DNA from: Mucilaginibacter celer
GTDB lineage: Bacteria > Bacteroidota > Bacteroidia > Sphingobacteriales > Sphingobacteriaceae
Reading direction: 5' to 3'
Assembly: GCF_003576455.2 (NCBI RefSeq)
Contig: NZ_CP032869.1
Span: 5,456,001 to 5,520,000 of the forward strand
Length of the DNA: 64,000 nt
Numbering within the stretch: the first letter of the stretch is position 1; every line of letters starts with the position of its first letter. A model generated the notes under the pieces. It saw only the letters and a list, made by a program, of their open reading frames with translations. It had not been told where the DNA came from and did not search any database. The position numbers were made by a program, and so were the translations under genes. Shown in pieces: positions 8,015 through 14,114 of this stretch.

Positions 8015-9661
8015 ATGAAATTTATAAATAAAATATGCGGTATAAGCTTAATAGCATTTTTAATAATGCTTGCCGCACCAGATAAAAGTAAAGCGCAGGA
8101 AGGCGGATACGTATCCGACCAGGAATTTTACGACGAACTTGACCCTTACGGCACCTGGGTAAGTGACCCGCAGTACGGCAACGTTTGGGTACCTGATGCC
8201 GAAGACAATTTCAGGCCTTATGCCACCCGTGGCCACTGGGTAGTAACCGATTACGGTAACACCTGGGTATCTGATTATAAATGGGGCTGGGCACCGTTTC
8301 ACTACGGTCGCTGGCGTTATGATGATTACTATGGTTGGGAATGGATTCCGGGTAATGAATGGGCACCGGCCTGGGTAAGCTGGAGGCATGGCGGCGGCTA
8401 TTATGGCTGGGCACCTTTGCAGCCGGGCATCAGCATCAGTATTTCATTAGGCAACAGCTACCGCGTGCCTGATAATTATTGGGTTTGCGCACCGCAGGCT
8501 TATATTAACAGTCCGCAAATTTATAATTACTATACACCACGCCCGCGGGTTGTTAACATTATTAACCGCACCACCATTATCAACAACACCTATGTTAATA
8601 ATAACCGCACTTATATTACCGGCCCGAGGGTAACCGAAATAAGGCAGGTAACTAACAACAGGAATGTGCGTGTTTATAACATAACCAATGTTAATCGCCC
8701 TAATGGCGGCGGCCGGGTGGTTAATAATACCGTAAACATTTACCGCCCGGAAGTGCGTAAAGCGCCCGATGCCAGGCCGGCAAGGGTAGTGAACGCGGCA
8801 GCCTACAGGCAGCAAAACCCTAACGCAGGTATAGCTAACAGAGGCCGCGGCAATGAGGCTGTTAACCGCAATAACGCCGCACGATTAAGAGAAGTTGCCC
8901 GCAACGAAAAACCTGATAATAAACTGGTACAGGTTAACCACGACAGACCTGCGGCAAGGCCAAACCCTGCCGATAATCGCGGGCAGGGGCAGCCGGCTAA
9001 CCGCCAGCAACAGTTGCAGCAGCGCCAGCAGGAGCAGCAAAAACGTCAGCAAGATCAACAGGCCAGCCGTCAGCAACAATTGCAACAGCGCCAGCAAGCC
9101 CAGCAACAACGCGAGCAGCAAAGGCAGGCAGGCAAACCTGCCGACGAGCAGGCTAACCGCCAGCAACAACTACAACAGCGTCAGCAACAAGCGCAACAAC
9201 GCCAGCAGGAGCAACAAGCCCAGCGTCAGCAGCAGTTGCAACAACGCCAGCAGGAACAGCAGGCTCAACGCCAGCAACAACAGCAACAGCGCGAGCAAGA
9301 GCAACAAGTTCAGCGTCAGCAACAACAGCAGCAACGTCAACAGGAACAGCAGGCTCAACGCCAGCAACAAGCGCAACAACGCCAGCAGGAGCAACAAGCC
9401 CAGCGTCAGCAGCAATTGCAGCAAAGGCAACAGGAACAACAACAGCGTCAGCAGCAAATGCAACAGCAACGGCAGCAAGAGCAGCAGGCACAACGTGAAC
9501 AACAAATGCAGCAACGCCAACAGGAACAACAGCAACGTCAGCAACAAATGCAGCAGCAACGTCAACAGGAACAACAACAGCGCCAGCAACAAATGCAGCA
9601 GCAACGTCAGCAGCAACAGCAGCAACGCCAGCAGGAACAACAGCGTCGCCCTGCTAACTAA
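8015..9661 (+). CDS. DUF6600 family secreted protein with long Gln/Arg-rich C-terminal tail
   Basis: A 548-residue exported protein. Residues 1-28 form a signal peptide ending SKAQ. Residues ~30-165 hold the DUF6600-type repeats rich in Trp, Tyr and Gly (PYGTWVSDPQYGNVWVP, then GHWVVTDYGNTWVSDYKWGW), expected to form a small beta-repeat domain outside the inner membrane. A basic Asn-rich linker follows. From about residue 330 (position 9000) to the end the protein is almost wholly Gln, Arg and Glu, probably a long helix or disordered chain. The function is unknown. The ATG at 8015 is chosen over the upstream GTG at 7985 because it starts the signal peptide. Overlapping minus-strand open frames here come from the biased codons. 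Confidence 0.8.
   Translation: MKFINKICGISLIAFLIMLAAPDKSKAQEGGYVSDQEFYDELDPYGTWVSDPQYGNVWVPDAEDNFRPYATRGHWVVTDYGNTWVSDYKWGWAPFHYGRWRYDDYYGWEWIPGNEWAPAWVSWRHGGGYYGWAPLQPGISISISLGNSYRVPDNYWVCAPQAYINSPQIYNYYTPRPRVVNIINRTTIINNTYVNNNRTYITGPRVTEIRQVTNNRNVRVYNITNVNRPNGGGRVVNNTVNIYRPEVRKAPDARPARVVNAAAYRQQNPNAGIANRGRGNEAVNRNNAARLREVARNEKPDNKLVQVNHDRPAARPNPADNRGQGQPANRQQQLQQRQQEQQKRQQDQQASRQQQLQQRQQAQQQREQQRQAGKPADEQANRQQQLQQRQQQAQQRQQEQQAQRQQQLQQRQQEQQAQRQQQQQQREQEQQVQRQQQQQQRQQEQQAQRQQQAQQRQQEQQAQRQQQLQQRQQEQQQRQQQMQQQRQQEQQAQREQQMQQRQQEQQQRQQQMQQQRQQEQQQRQQQMQQQRQQQQQQRQQEQQRRPAN
9001..9655 (+). repeat. CAG/CAA-rich degenerate repeat region coding for the Gln/Arg tail
   Basis: The tail is built from CAGCAACAG-like units. 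A block of about 60 bp near 9183-9238 recurs almost unchanged near 9363-9418, a 180-bp period, which points to recent internal duplication. Length variation between strains is likely. Confidence 0.8.
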
Positions 9662-9688
9662 CAAAATAAATTTATAACCGACATAATA

Positions 9689-9726
9689 AACAGCACGTAT
9701 AAAGCATTATATACGTGCTGTTTTTA
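9689..9726 (+). terminator. Rho-independent terminator after the DUF6600 gene
   Basis: Arms AACAGCACGTATA and TATACGTGCTGTT form a perfect 13-bp stem followed by a T-run. It ends just before the thioredoxin gene, which must then have its own promoter or depend on read-through. Confidence 0.85.
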
Positions 9727-9746
9727 TGTTAGCCCTAATTAAACGA

Positions 9747-10193
9747 ATGAAAAAAATCCTGTATATCCTTTCCCTAATGTTTCTGATAACACTGGTAAGT
9801 AGCCCCACAGCAAAAGCCCAGGAAACGTTAAGCAAATCATCAACCCAAATCAATTTTATCGAAAACTCGTGGACCGAAGCTTTAAAACAGGCGGCAAAGC
9901 AAAAAAAATACATTTTTGTTGATGCCTATGCCAGCTGGTGCGGCCCCTGCAAAATGCTTAAGGCAACCACCTTTAAAAACAATAAGGTTGCCGATTTTTA
10001 TAACGATAATTTTGTAAATGTGGCCATTGATATGGAAAAAGGCCAGGGCCCCGCGCTTGCCGCAGCATGGGGTTTACAGGCCTACCCTACCATGATTATT
10101 TTTGACAGTAAAGGCAAGGCTATATCAGGCACCGTAGGTTATATCAGGCCTAATGACTTAATTAAGTTTGGGCAATATGCATTAAACAAGTAG
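9747..10193 (+). CDS. Exported thioredoxin-family protein
   Basis: A 148-residue thioredoxin-fold protein. Residues 1-25 form a signal peptide ending TAKAQ. The redox motif WCGPCK is at residues 64-69 and the cis-proline region is AYPTMIIF, so both catalytic parts are intact. It should act in the periplasm as a disulfide reductase or oxidase. The GPC dipeptide is the reducing type, so it would need a membrane electron donor such as CcdA/DsbD, which is not in the window. The ATG at 9747 is chosen over 9726 because the signal peptide begins there and 9726 lies in the terminator's T-run. Confidence 0.88.
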   Translation: MKKILYILSLMFLITLVSSPTAKAQETLSKSSTQINFIENSWTEALKQAAKQKKYIFVDAYASWCGPCKMLKATTFKNNKVADFYNDNFVNVAIDMEKGQGPALAAAWGLQAYPTMIIFDSKGKAISGTVGYIRPNDLIKFGQYALNK

Positions 10194-10208
10194 TTTTGAT
10201 ATGCGCAA

Positions 10209-10245
10209 AAAAAAAACCGGCTCCCTTATCGATAGCCGGTTTTTC
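10209..10245. terminator. Bidirectional terminator
   Basis: Arms AAAAACCGGCT and AGCCGGTTTTT make a perfect stem with A- and T-runs on both sides. It sits between the thioredoxin gene (plus) and the ferritin-like operon (minus). Confidence 0.85.
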
Positions 10246-10262
10246 ATTTTATAAACAAACTC

Positions 10263-11108
10263 TTAGCTGTATATAAAAGTACCAACTAATAAAGCTAATA
10301 CCTGATCTTTAGATAAAGGCTCGTCAAAGGCTGCTGTGGCTACGGCTACTGAAGTGGTTGAACCGGTTGCACTTGGCAGCGTAGTCAGATCAACGCCTCC
10401 CTGAACAATAGTTTCTTCGCCTGCATAGTTACCGTTTACCTGCGGCACGCCGGTATCATTACCTACAGTGGCTGTACTGGTAATCCATGGTGAAACACCC
10501 AGCAACTGGCGGATAGCCGATGCGTGGCGGGCTTCAACCGCGTGGATAGATAAAGCAGCTGTAAGGATATCTTTATTACCTAACAGATTTGGAGCCTGGC
10601 CTTTGTAAGCGCGCACGCCTGTATCCTCAAATGCCAGCGCTACTTTTAAAAACAAGCTATAGTTGCTAAACAGACCTTTAAACGGACCATTGCCTGTACC
10701 ACCACCGGCAGTAAAATCAAATTTTGGCGAGGCAACCGGTGTACCTCCTGATGCGGTGATTGCTGTTTTCAGGAAAGCCACGTGTTGGTTTTCATCATCC
10801 TTTACGGTATTGATATAAGCCGAGGCGGAAGCCGGAATTAGCCCGGCCGATGCTGCACCCTGGTTATAAAACGATGATTCCAGATATTCGAGGGTTAAGG
10901 CATAGTTCAACACATCAACAACCGATGTTGAGGCTTCTGCACCATAAGCTTTTTTAAGCATTGTACCCAAGGCAAAGGGTACTGCAGCCAGGGCTACTTT
11001 TGAGCCAAAGCTGGTTATATTTTTGATGGCTGCACGGCGCGGGTTAAGCCTGTCATTCAGTTCCGGATCAATTTTTTCTAATTCTTCTACTATATTAAAT
11101 AAATTCAT
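10263..11108 (-). CDS. Tat-exported ferritin-like domain protein (second of pair)
   Basis: A 281-residue protein of the ferritin_2 / desiccation-related (PCC13-62-like) type. The twin arginine in PRRAAIKNITSFGSK followed by a hydrophobic run (VALAAVPFALG) suggests Tat export, although about 25 residues precede it, as is common in this family. The four-helix bundle carries helix motifs LNYALTLEYLESSFY and EDENQHVAF-like and AVEARHAS segments with Glu/His in the positions expected for a di-iron site. The role is uncertain; homologues are called dessication-related or ferritin-like. It is 12 nt downstream of its paralogue at 11121, so they form one operon. Confidence 0.8.
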   Translation of the reverse strand: MNLFNIVEELEKIDPELNDRLNPRRAAIKNITSFGSKVALAAVPFALGTMLKKAYGAEASTSVVDVLNYALTLEYLESSFYNQGAASAGLIPASASAYINTVKDDENQHVAFLKTAITASGGTPVASPKFDFTAGGGTGNGPFKGLFSNYSLFLKVALAFEDTGVRAYKGQAPNLLGNKDILTAALSIHAVEARHASAIRQLLGVSPWITSTATVGNDTGVPQVNGNYAGEETIVQGGVDLTTLPSATGSTTSVAVATAAFDEPLSKDQVLALLVGTFIYS

Positions 11109-11120
11109 GGCAGTGTGGGT

Positions 11121-11813
11121 TTAAGCTACGTAACTGTAATTAGATGCACTCACTTTGGTTTTAAGGTAGGTATTGGCAATTGGCAATACTTCGGCAATAG
11201 TGGCCGATTTGTTTAAGCCGTTGCTGTCAACCTGGTCATCGGCGGCAAATGAACCGGCAACCAGCATATTGCTGATTAGGGCGGCGTGCCTTGCCTCAAC
11301 CGATACAATTTTGCCTGCAATGGTTAAGTAACCCGCATCCTGAATAAGGTAACCGGCACCATCATAAGCTTTAACACCGGTATCTTCAAATGCTTTTGCA
11401 GCACCCAAAACAGCAGCTTTTTTTGTAAAATCAATAGTGCTGAAATCAACCGTTAAGGCCGGGATAGCATTACCGCCAAGGGCTTTTTTGAAAAATTCGC
11501 GGTGAACCACCTCGTGATCGCGGATGCTGGTGAAAAGCGCCTTTTCGTCGCTGGTCATTCCCGCATAGGGCGATGCAACCACCTGGATATAAAATGCGGC
11601 CTCAAGCTGCTCTAAAGCGTAAGCGTAGTTTAAAATTGCAAGATCGCCTTTGGCGCCAATGTCAATTCCACCACCAATAACAACCTTATGATCTTTGTGG
11701 CATGCTGCTGTGGCCAAAAGCCCCGCCGAGGCTACCCCTAAGCCCGCATAGCGTAAAAATGACCTCCGGGCCATGTTAGCTCCACCTATGCTGTCTTGTT
11801 CAGATGTTTTCAT
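11121..11813 (-). CDS. Tat-exported ferritin-like lipoprotein (first of pair)
   Basis: A 230-residue paralogue of the downstream gene. The N-terminus has ARRSFLRYAGLG, a Tat signal, then a hydrophobic stretch ending ATAACHKD, a lipobox with Cys at about residue 34, so it is probably a Tat lipoprotein. The ferritin-like bundle shows LNYAYALEQLEAAFY, RDHEVVHREFF and SVEARHAALI, the usual Glu and His ligand helices. Function (iron or oxidative stress) is inferred from fold. ATG 11813 is kept; an internal ATG at 11774 directly before ARRSFLR is an equally possible start. Confidence 0.8.
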   Translation of the reverse strand: MKTSEQDSIGGANMARRSFLRYAGLGVASAGLLATAACHKDHKVVIGGGIDIGAKGDLAILNYAYALEQLEAAFYIQVVASPYAGMTSDEKALFTSIRDHEVVHREFFKKALGGNAIPALTVDFSTIDFTKKAAVLGAAKAFEDTGVKAYDGAGYLIQDAGYLTIAGKIVSVEARHAALISNMLVAGSFAADDQVDSNGLNKSATIAEVLPIANTYLKTKVSASNYSYVA

Positions 11814-11997
11814 AGTAAATTTCGATTTTTTTGATTGATAATTTCGTTTTGCTTTGTAGATGATATACGCCTATAGAAACCTTGCAGATTGCAATTAGTT
11901 GACAATTAATCTACTCCGAATTAGAGTGTTTAATTATAGGTTAATTCAACAGCTAAAAACGAAGAGAAACGATACAGAAAACCTGGGAAGGTATAAT

Positions 11998-12073
11998 AAA
12001 AAAGGCCGAAAAACTCTCGCAGTGTTTCGGCCCTACATCTACCTATGAAAAACAGTCCTTTTTAGTAAGGACA
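11998..12073 (-). ncRNA. Putative 75-nt small RNA, copy 1 (GCGAG-loop family)
   Basis: The predicted RNA starts near 12073. It has a 5' hairpin GTCCTT/AAGGAC, the linker TTTTTCATAGGTAGATGTAGG, and a terminator stem GGCCGAAA/TTTCGGCC with inner ACT-GCGAG-AGT, followed by a T-run. Relative to copies 3 and 6 the 5' helix has changed on both sides (ACCC/GGGT to GTCC/GGAC), which preserves pairing. Promoter element TGGCAT-N4-TTTGG lies 12 nt upstream of the start. Confidence 0.75.
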
Positions 12074-12084
12074 TGATTACTAAG

Positions 12085-12099
12085 CCAAACCCTATGCCA
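12085..12099 (-). promoter_or_regulatory. -24/-12-like promoter of small RNA copy 1
   Basis: TGGCAT at 12099-12094 and TTTG at 12089-12086 have the GG-to-TG spacing of sigma-54 promoters. The -12 position is G rather than the usual C. Confidence 0.4.
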
Positions 12100-12162
12100 A
12101 TTGCCAAAAATGCCCTAAAAGCAGCGATTAAGCCGTTTTAAATAATAGTAAAATATTTTCCT

Positions 12163-12180
12163 TTGGAAACAATTCCCCAA
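12163..12180. promoter_or_regulatory. Upstream palindrome of copy 1
   Basis: TTGGAA-N-TTCCCCAA type inverted repeat centred about 98 bp before the predicted start of copy 1, in the place of an enhancer-binding activator site. Confidence 0.45.
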
Positions 12181-12255
12181 GCGGGGCAATATTTACTTAT
12201 GGGGATTTAAATTTATTAGGTTTCAGTTAATCAATATTTTTTAAATCAGTTTAAT

Positions 12256-12330
12256 AAAAAAGGCCGGACAACTCTCGCAGTTATTCCGGCCCTACATCTA
12301 CCTATGAAAAACAACCCTTTGAGAAGGGTA
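12256..12330 (-). ncRNA. Putative 75-nt small RNA, copy 2 (GCGAG-loop family)
   Basis: Same plan as copy 1: 5' hairpin ACCCTT/AAGGGT with a short CTCA-type loop, linker TTTTTCATAGGTAGATGTAGG, and terminator GGCCGGA/TCCGGCC with inner AACT-GCGAG-AGTT and a T-run. The fifth and sixth stem pairs differ from copy 1 on both strands (GA/TC against GGA/TCC), keeping the helix. The start is set 12 nt after TGGCAT-N4-TTTGA. Confidence 0.75.
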
Positions 12331-12341
12331 TTAAACCATAT

Positions 12342-12356
12342 TCAAACTACATGCCA
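12342..12356 (-). promoter_or_regulatory. -24/-12-like promoter of small RNA copy 2
   Basis: TGGCA at 12356-12352 and TTTGA at 12346-12342, with spacing identical to the other copies. Confidence 0.4.
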
Positions 12357-12439
12357 TTATTAAAAACGGCGCTTAATTGCCTAATTGGCAGGTTTTTAAT
12401 CTCAACACACACGCCAATGCGTAGAAATGACACCATGGC

Positions 12440-12458
12440 ATGGGAAATATTTTCCCAT
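12440..12458. promoter_or_regulatory. Upstream palindrome of copy 2
   Basis: ATGGGAA-N5-TTCCCAT, centred about 119 bp before the start of copy 2, roughly two helical turns further than in copies 1, 3 and 6. Confidence 0.5.
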
Positions 12459-12513
12459 TGATTAAAAAACAGACAAAAGATCTTAATCATTAAGAAACAT
12501 AACACAGATAAAT

Positions 12514-12588
12514 AAAAAGGCCGGTCAACTCTCGCAGTTGAACCGGCCCTACATCTACCTATGAAAACAACCCTTTTTAGTAAGGGTA
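12514..12588 (-). ncRNA. Putative 75-nt small RNA, copy 3 (GCGAG-loop family)
   Basis: 5' hairpin ACCCTT/AAGGGT, linker TTGTTTTCATAGGTAGATG then TAGG, and a long terminator stem GGCCGGT..CAACT-GCGAG-AGTTG-ACCGGCC followed by T5. The stem differs from copies 1 and 2 by paired changes (GGT/ACC), supporting selection on RNA structure. It is the best-conserved minus-strand copy, close to copy 6 over the transcript and up to the distal palindrome. Confidence 0.78.
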
Positions 12589-12599
12589 TTAACTATAAT

Positions 12600-12614
12600 T
12601 CAAATGCAGTGCCA
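12600..12614 (-). promoter_or_regulatory. -24/-12-like promoter of small RNA copy 3
   Basis: TGGCAC at 12614-12609 and TTTGA at 12604-12600. The hexamer TGGCAC is the full sigma-54 -24 consensus; the -12 box has A in place of C. Confidence 0.45.
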
Positions 12615-12676
12615 TTTGAGAAAGATGCCCTTCAAACCAACAAAAGCGTGTTTTTTTTTAACTATAGTGAGTCCAG

Positions 12677-12699
12677 ATTGTGGAAATGTCTTCCACAAT
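12677..12699. promoter_or_regulatory. Upstream palindrome of copy 3
   Basis: ATTGTGGAA-N5-TTCCACAAT is a perfect inverted repeat with 9-bp arms, centred 100 bp before the start of copy 3. The flanking GTGAAAAATATGTACCAA is shared with copy 6. Confidence 0.6.
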
Positions 12700-12825
12700 T
12701 GGTACATATTTTTCACGCAGGTTAACAACAGCACATTAATTAACTAACAATAAACATGACAGGTATTGAATCACATTTTTCAATGCAAAACAAAACCTCA
12801 TTGCAAATATTTCGTAACTATACTG

Positions 12826-12898
12826 CCTATATCTACCTAAGAAAACAACTTTTTTAGTAGGGATAATTATAATTTAAAAGCAATATCATTTGAAAAAT
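12826..12898 (-). pseudogene. Decayed fourth copy of the small RNA gene
   Basis: The linker survives as TTAGGTAGATATAGG and the 5' hairpin region as TCCCTACTAAAAAAG, but the terminator hairpin is absent. The -24 box has decayed (TGGCAC to TGATAT) and so has the -12 box. Homology to copy 3 continues into the start of the plus-strand gene at 12899. Confidence 0.6.
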
Positions 12899-13606
12899 AT
12901 GCCCCCAAACCAACTGAAGCCATTTTTAAAAAGCATTATCGTTTTAGTTGTCTCTCTTATCTTAAATGGCAGCTGCACCAATGGCTCAACAATCAATAAC
13001 AAAGTTCCCCGCATTTCAACATCCTCCCCCACAGCTAAACAGCCAAAAAAAGGAAGCGATTTAACTGATAGCGCCAAACTGGTTAAGCTTTTACGAAACC
13101 TGCCGATTCCTAAATTCCCTTTCGATACTAAAAATCCATCGTCTGATCCAGGTCCGATTGATCTTTCGATTTTTAAGGATAAAAAGTTGATGGGGCTTAA
13201 GTTAAATTTAAGAGAAAGGCAAATTGGCGGAAGTATAATTGATGGTGATGATATTCCTTCAACTTTTGATTTGACGGACTCAACCTATAAATCGAACTGG
13301 CTTTTAATTGCTATGAAGCCAAACTTTTTTGTTGTGATAACAGAAGAAACGCTTGTAACGTTAACTTATAAGTTACATGTAATAGATGCAATGCATATTA
13401 AAGCCGATGATCCGGCGGGGAATAGCCATTTTGGAGGTGCGCTAAATACAACCATATACAAAGATTTGACATTAAAGCTCAATTATTATTACGAAGTACA
13501 GGTTGATGAGGAGGGAAACTTTGACAAGGAAATTGACGACGATTTTTGGACTGTTGATGCCAAAGGACATTTTAGGTTAAAAAAACAAGCAGCTAAAGAA
13601 TCTTAA
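12899..13606 (+). CDS. Hypothetical lipoprotein
   Basis: A 235-residue protein of no family that I recognise. The N-terminus has a hydrophobic segment ending in the lipobox-like LILNGSC, so it is probably a lipoprotein with Cys at about residue 25. The rest is soluble and mixed, with acidic stretches (DEEGNFDKEIDDDFW). Codon use looks more AT-rich than in the neighbouring genes. The first ATG (12899) lies within sequence homologous to the promoter region of the adjacent small RNA copies, so the gene's 5' end overlaps the decayed copy. A TTG at 12890 is the only in-frame alternative nearby. Confidence 0.6.
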   Translation: MPPNQLKPFLKSIIVLVVSLILNGSCTNGSTINNKVPRISTSSPTAKQPKKGSDLTDSAKLVKLLRNLPIPKFPFDTKNPSSDPGPIDLSIFKDKKLMGLKLNLRERQIGGSIIDGDDIPSTFDLTDSTYKSNWLLIAMKPNFFVVITEETLVTLTYKLHVIDAMHIKADDPAGNSHFGGALNTTIYKDLTLKLNYYYEVQVDEEGNFDKEIDDDFWTVDAKGHFRLKKQAAKES

Positions 13607-13812
13607 TATCGATTGAACTTCCAAATCTAATACAGGCGCGGACTGAACTAACTGAGGCAATTCTTCAATTCGGAAAATTTCGGTTCAGAAAAAAAAGCGG
13701 ACATAGATATTTTTCCTCTCACCAACTAATCTCCATTCTCCAACCTCTAATCTCCAAATTAAATTACCCGTTTAAACACTAAAAATTAAGGAGATACGTT
13801 AGTAATAAGGCT

Positions 13813-13902
13813 AAAAAAATAAAAGCCTCCTTGCACTCGCTGCTTGGAGGCTTTAAACCTAAACCTTATCACAAATCAAGGTGGTAACCTTGTATTGAAA
13901 TA
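13813..13902 (-). ncRNA. Putative small RNA, distant relative of the GCGAG-loop family
   Basis: From the minus-strand promoter at 13936-13907 the RNA would run about 90 nt. It has a 5' hairpin CAAGGT-TACC-ACCTTG, a linker ATTTGTGATAAGGTTTAGG, and a terminator AAAGCCTCC..GCA-GCGAG-TGC..GGAGGCTTT with a long T-rich tail. Order of parts, the ATA(A)GGT core of the linker and the GCGAG apical loop match the 75-nt family. The promoter is of the housekeeping type, unlike theirs. Alternatively the hairpin is only a shared terminator for the two convergent genes. Confidence 0.5.
13819..13857. terminator. Hairpin terminator between convergent units
   Basis: AAAGCCTCC and GGAGGCTTT arms with A/T runs. 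The T-tract is far better on the minus strand, so it primarily ends the minus-strand small RNA. Confidence 0.65.
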
Positions 13903-13906
13903 GCTG

Positions 13907-13936
13907 CAAAGCTAATACATGGATTATTAAAATCAA
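13907..13936 (-). promoter_or_regulatory. Promoter of the putative small RNA at 13.9 kb
   Basis: TTG at 13936-13934, 19 bp, then TAGCTTTG at 13914-13907 on the minus strand: an exact Bacteroidetes consensus promoter, with no protein gene behind it before the hairpin. Confidence 0.6.
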
Positions 13937-14114
13937 AAAAAAAGCGACGAATGGATGGAATGAATCGACAGATTGGCAAAAATTATCATTTTTCGTTCAA
14001 AAATTTCTAAAAAATTAAAAAAGCTTCCGGCTTTTCCTTTGCTCTTTTGGCGCAAAAACGCCCCTCTTTGAAAAAATTGGTAAAACGTTTTTAATAACGA
14101 AGCCTAATCTTAGG

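Larger units (their letters stand above)
11814..12898. other. Gene-poor stretch with tandem small-RNA genes
   Basis: No credible protein gene is seen. The stretch holds three intact minus-strand small RNA genes spaced 257 and 258 bp apart, a fourth decayed copy about 277 bp further on, and the upstream palindromes of each copy (listed separately). Confidence 0.8.
13607..14114. other. Gene-free stretch holding a putative small RNA
   Basis: No protein gene is supported. It contains the putative minus-strand RNA at 13813-13902, a shared hairpin terminator, and an AT-rich remainder in which I see nothing definite. Confidence 0.7.

Noticed and set aside
8885..9664. Long minus-strand and alternate-frame open frames over the DUF6600 tail
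   Set aside because: They are produced by the CAG/CAA/CGT codon bias of the Gln/Arg tail (Leu- or Ala/Val-rich products) and lack start or domain support.
12085..12614. Ordinary TAnnTTTG promoters for the five small RNA copies
   Set aside because: TTTG is conserved, but the TA two bases before it is absent in all copies, whereas TGGCA at fixed spacing is invariant.
11998..12700. Tandem copies with 257-bp period as a CRISPR array
   Set aside because: The repeated part is about 150-200 bp with a conserved internal structure and terminator; there are no short repeats with unique spacers and no cas genes.
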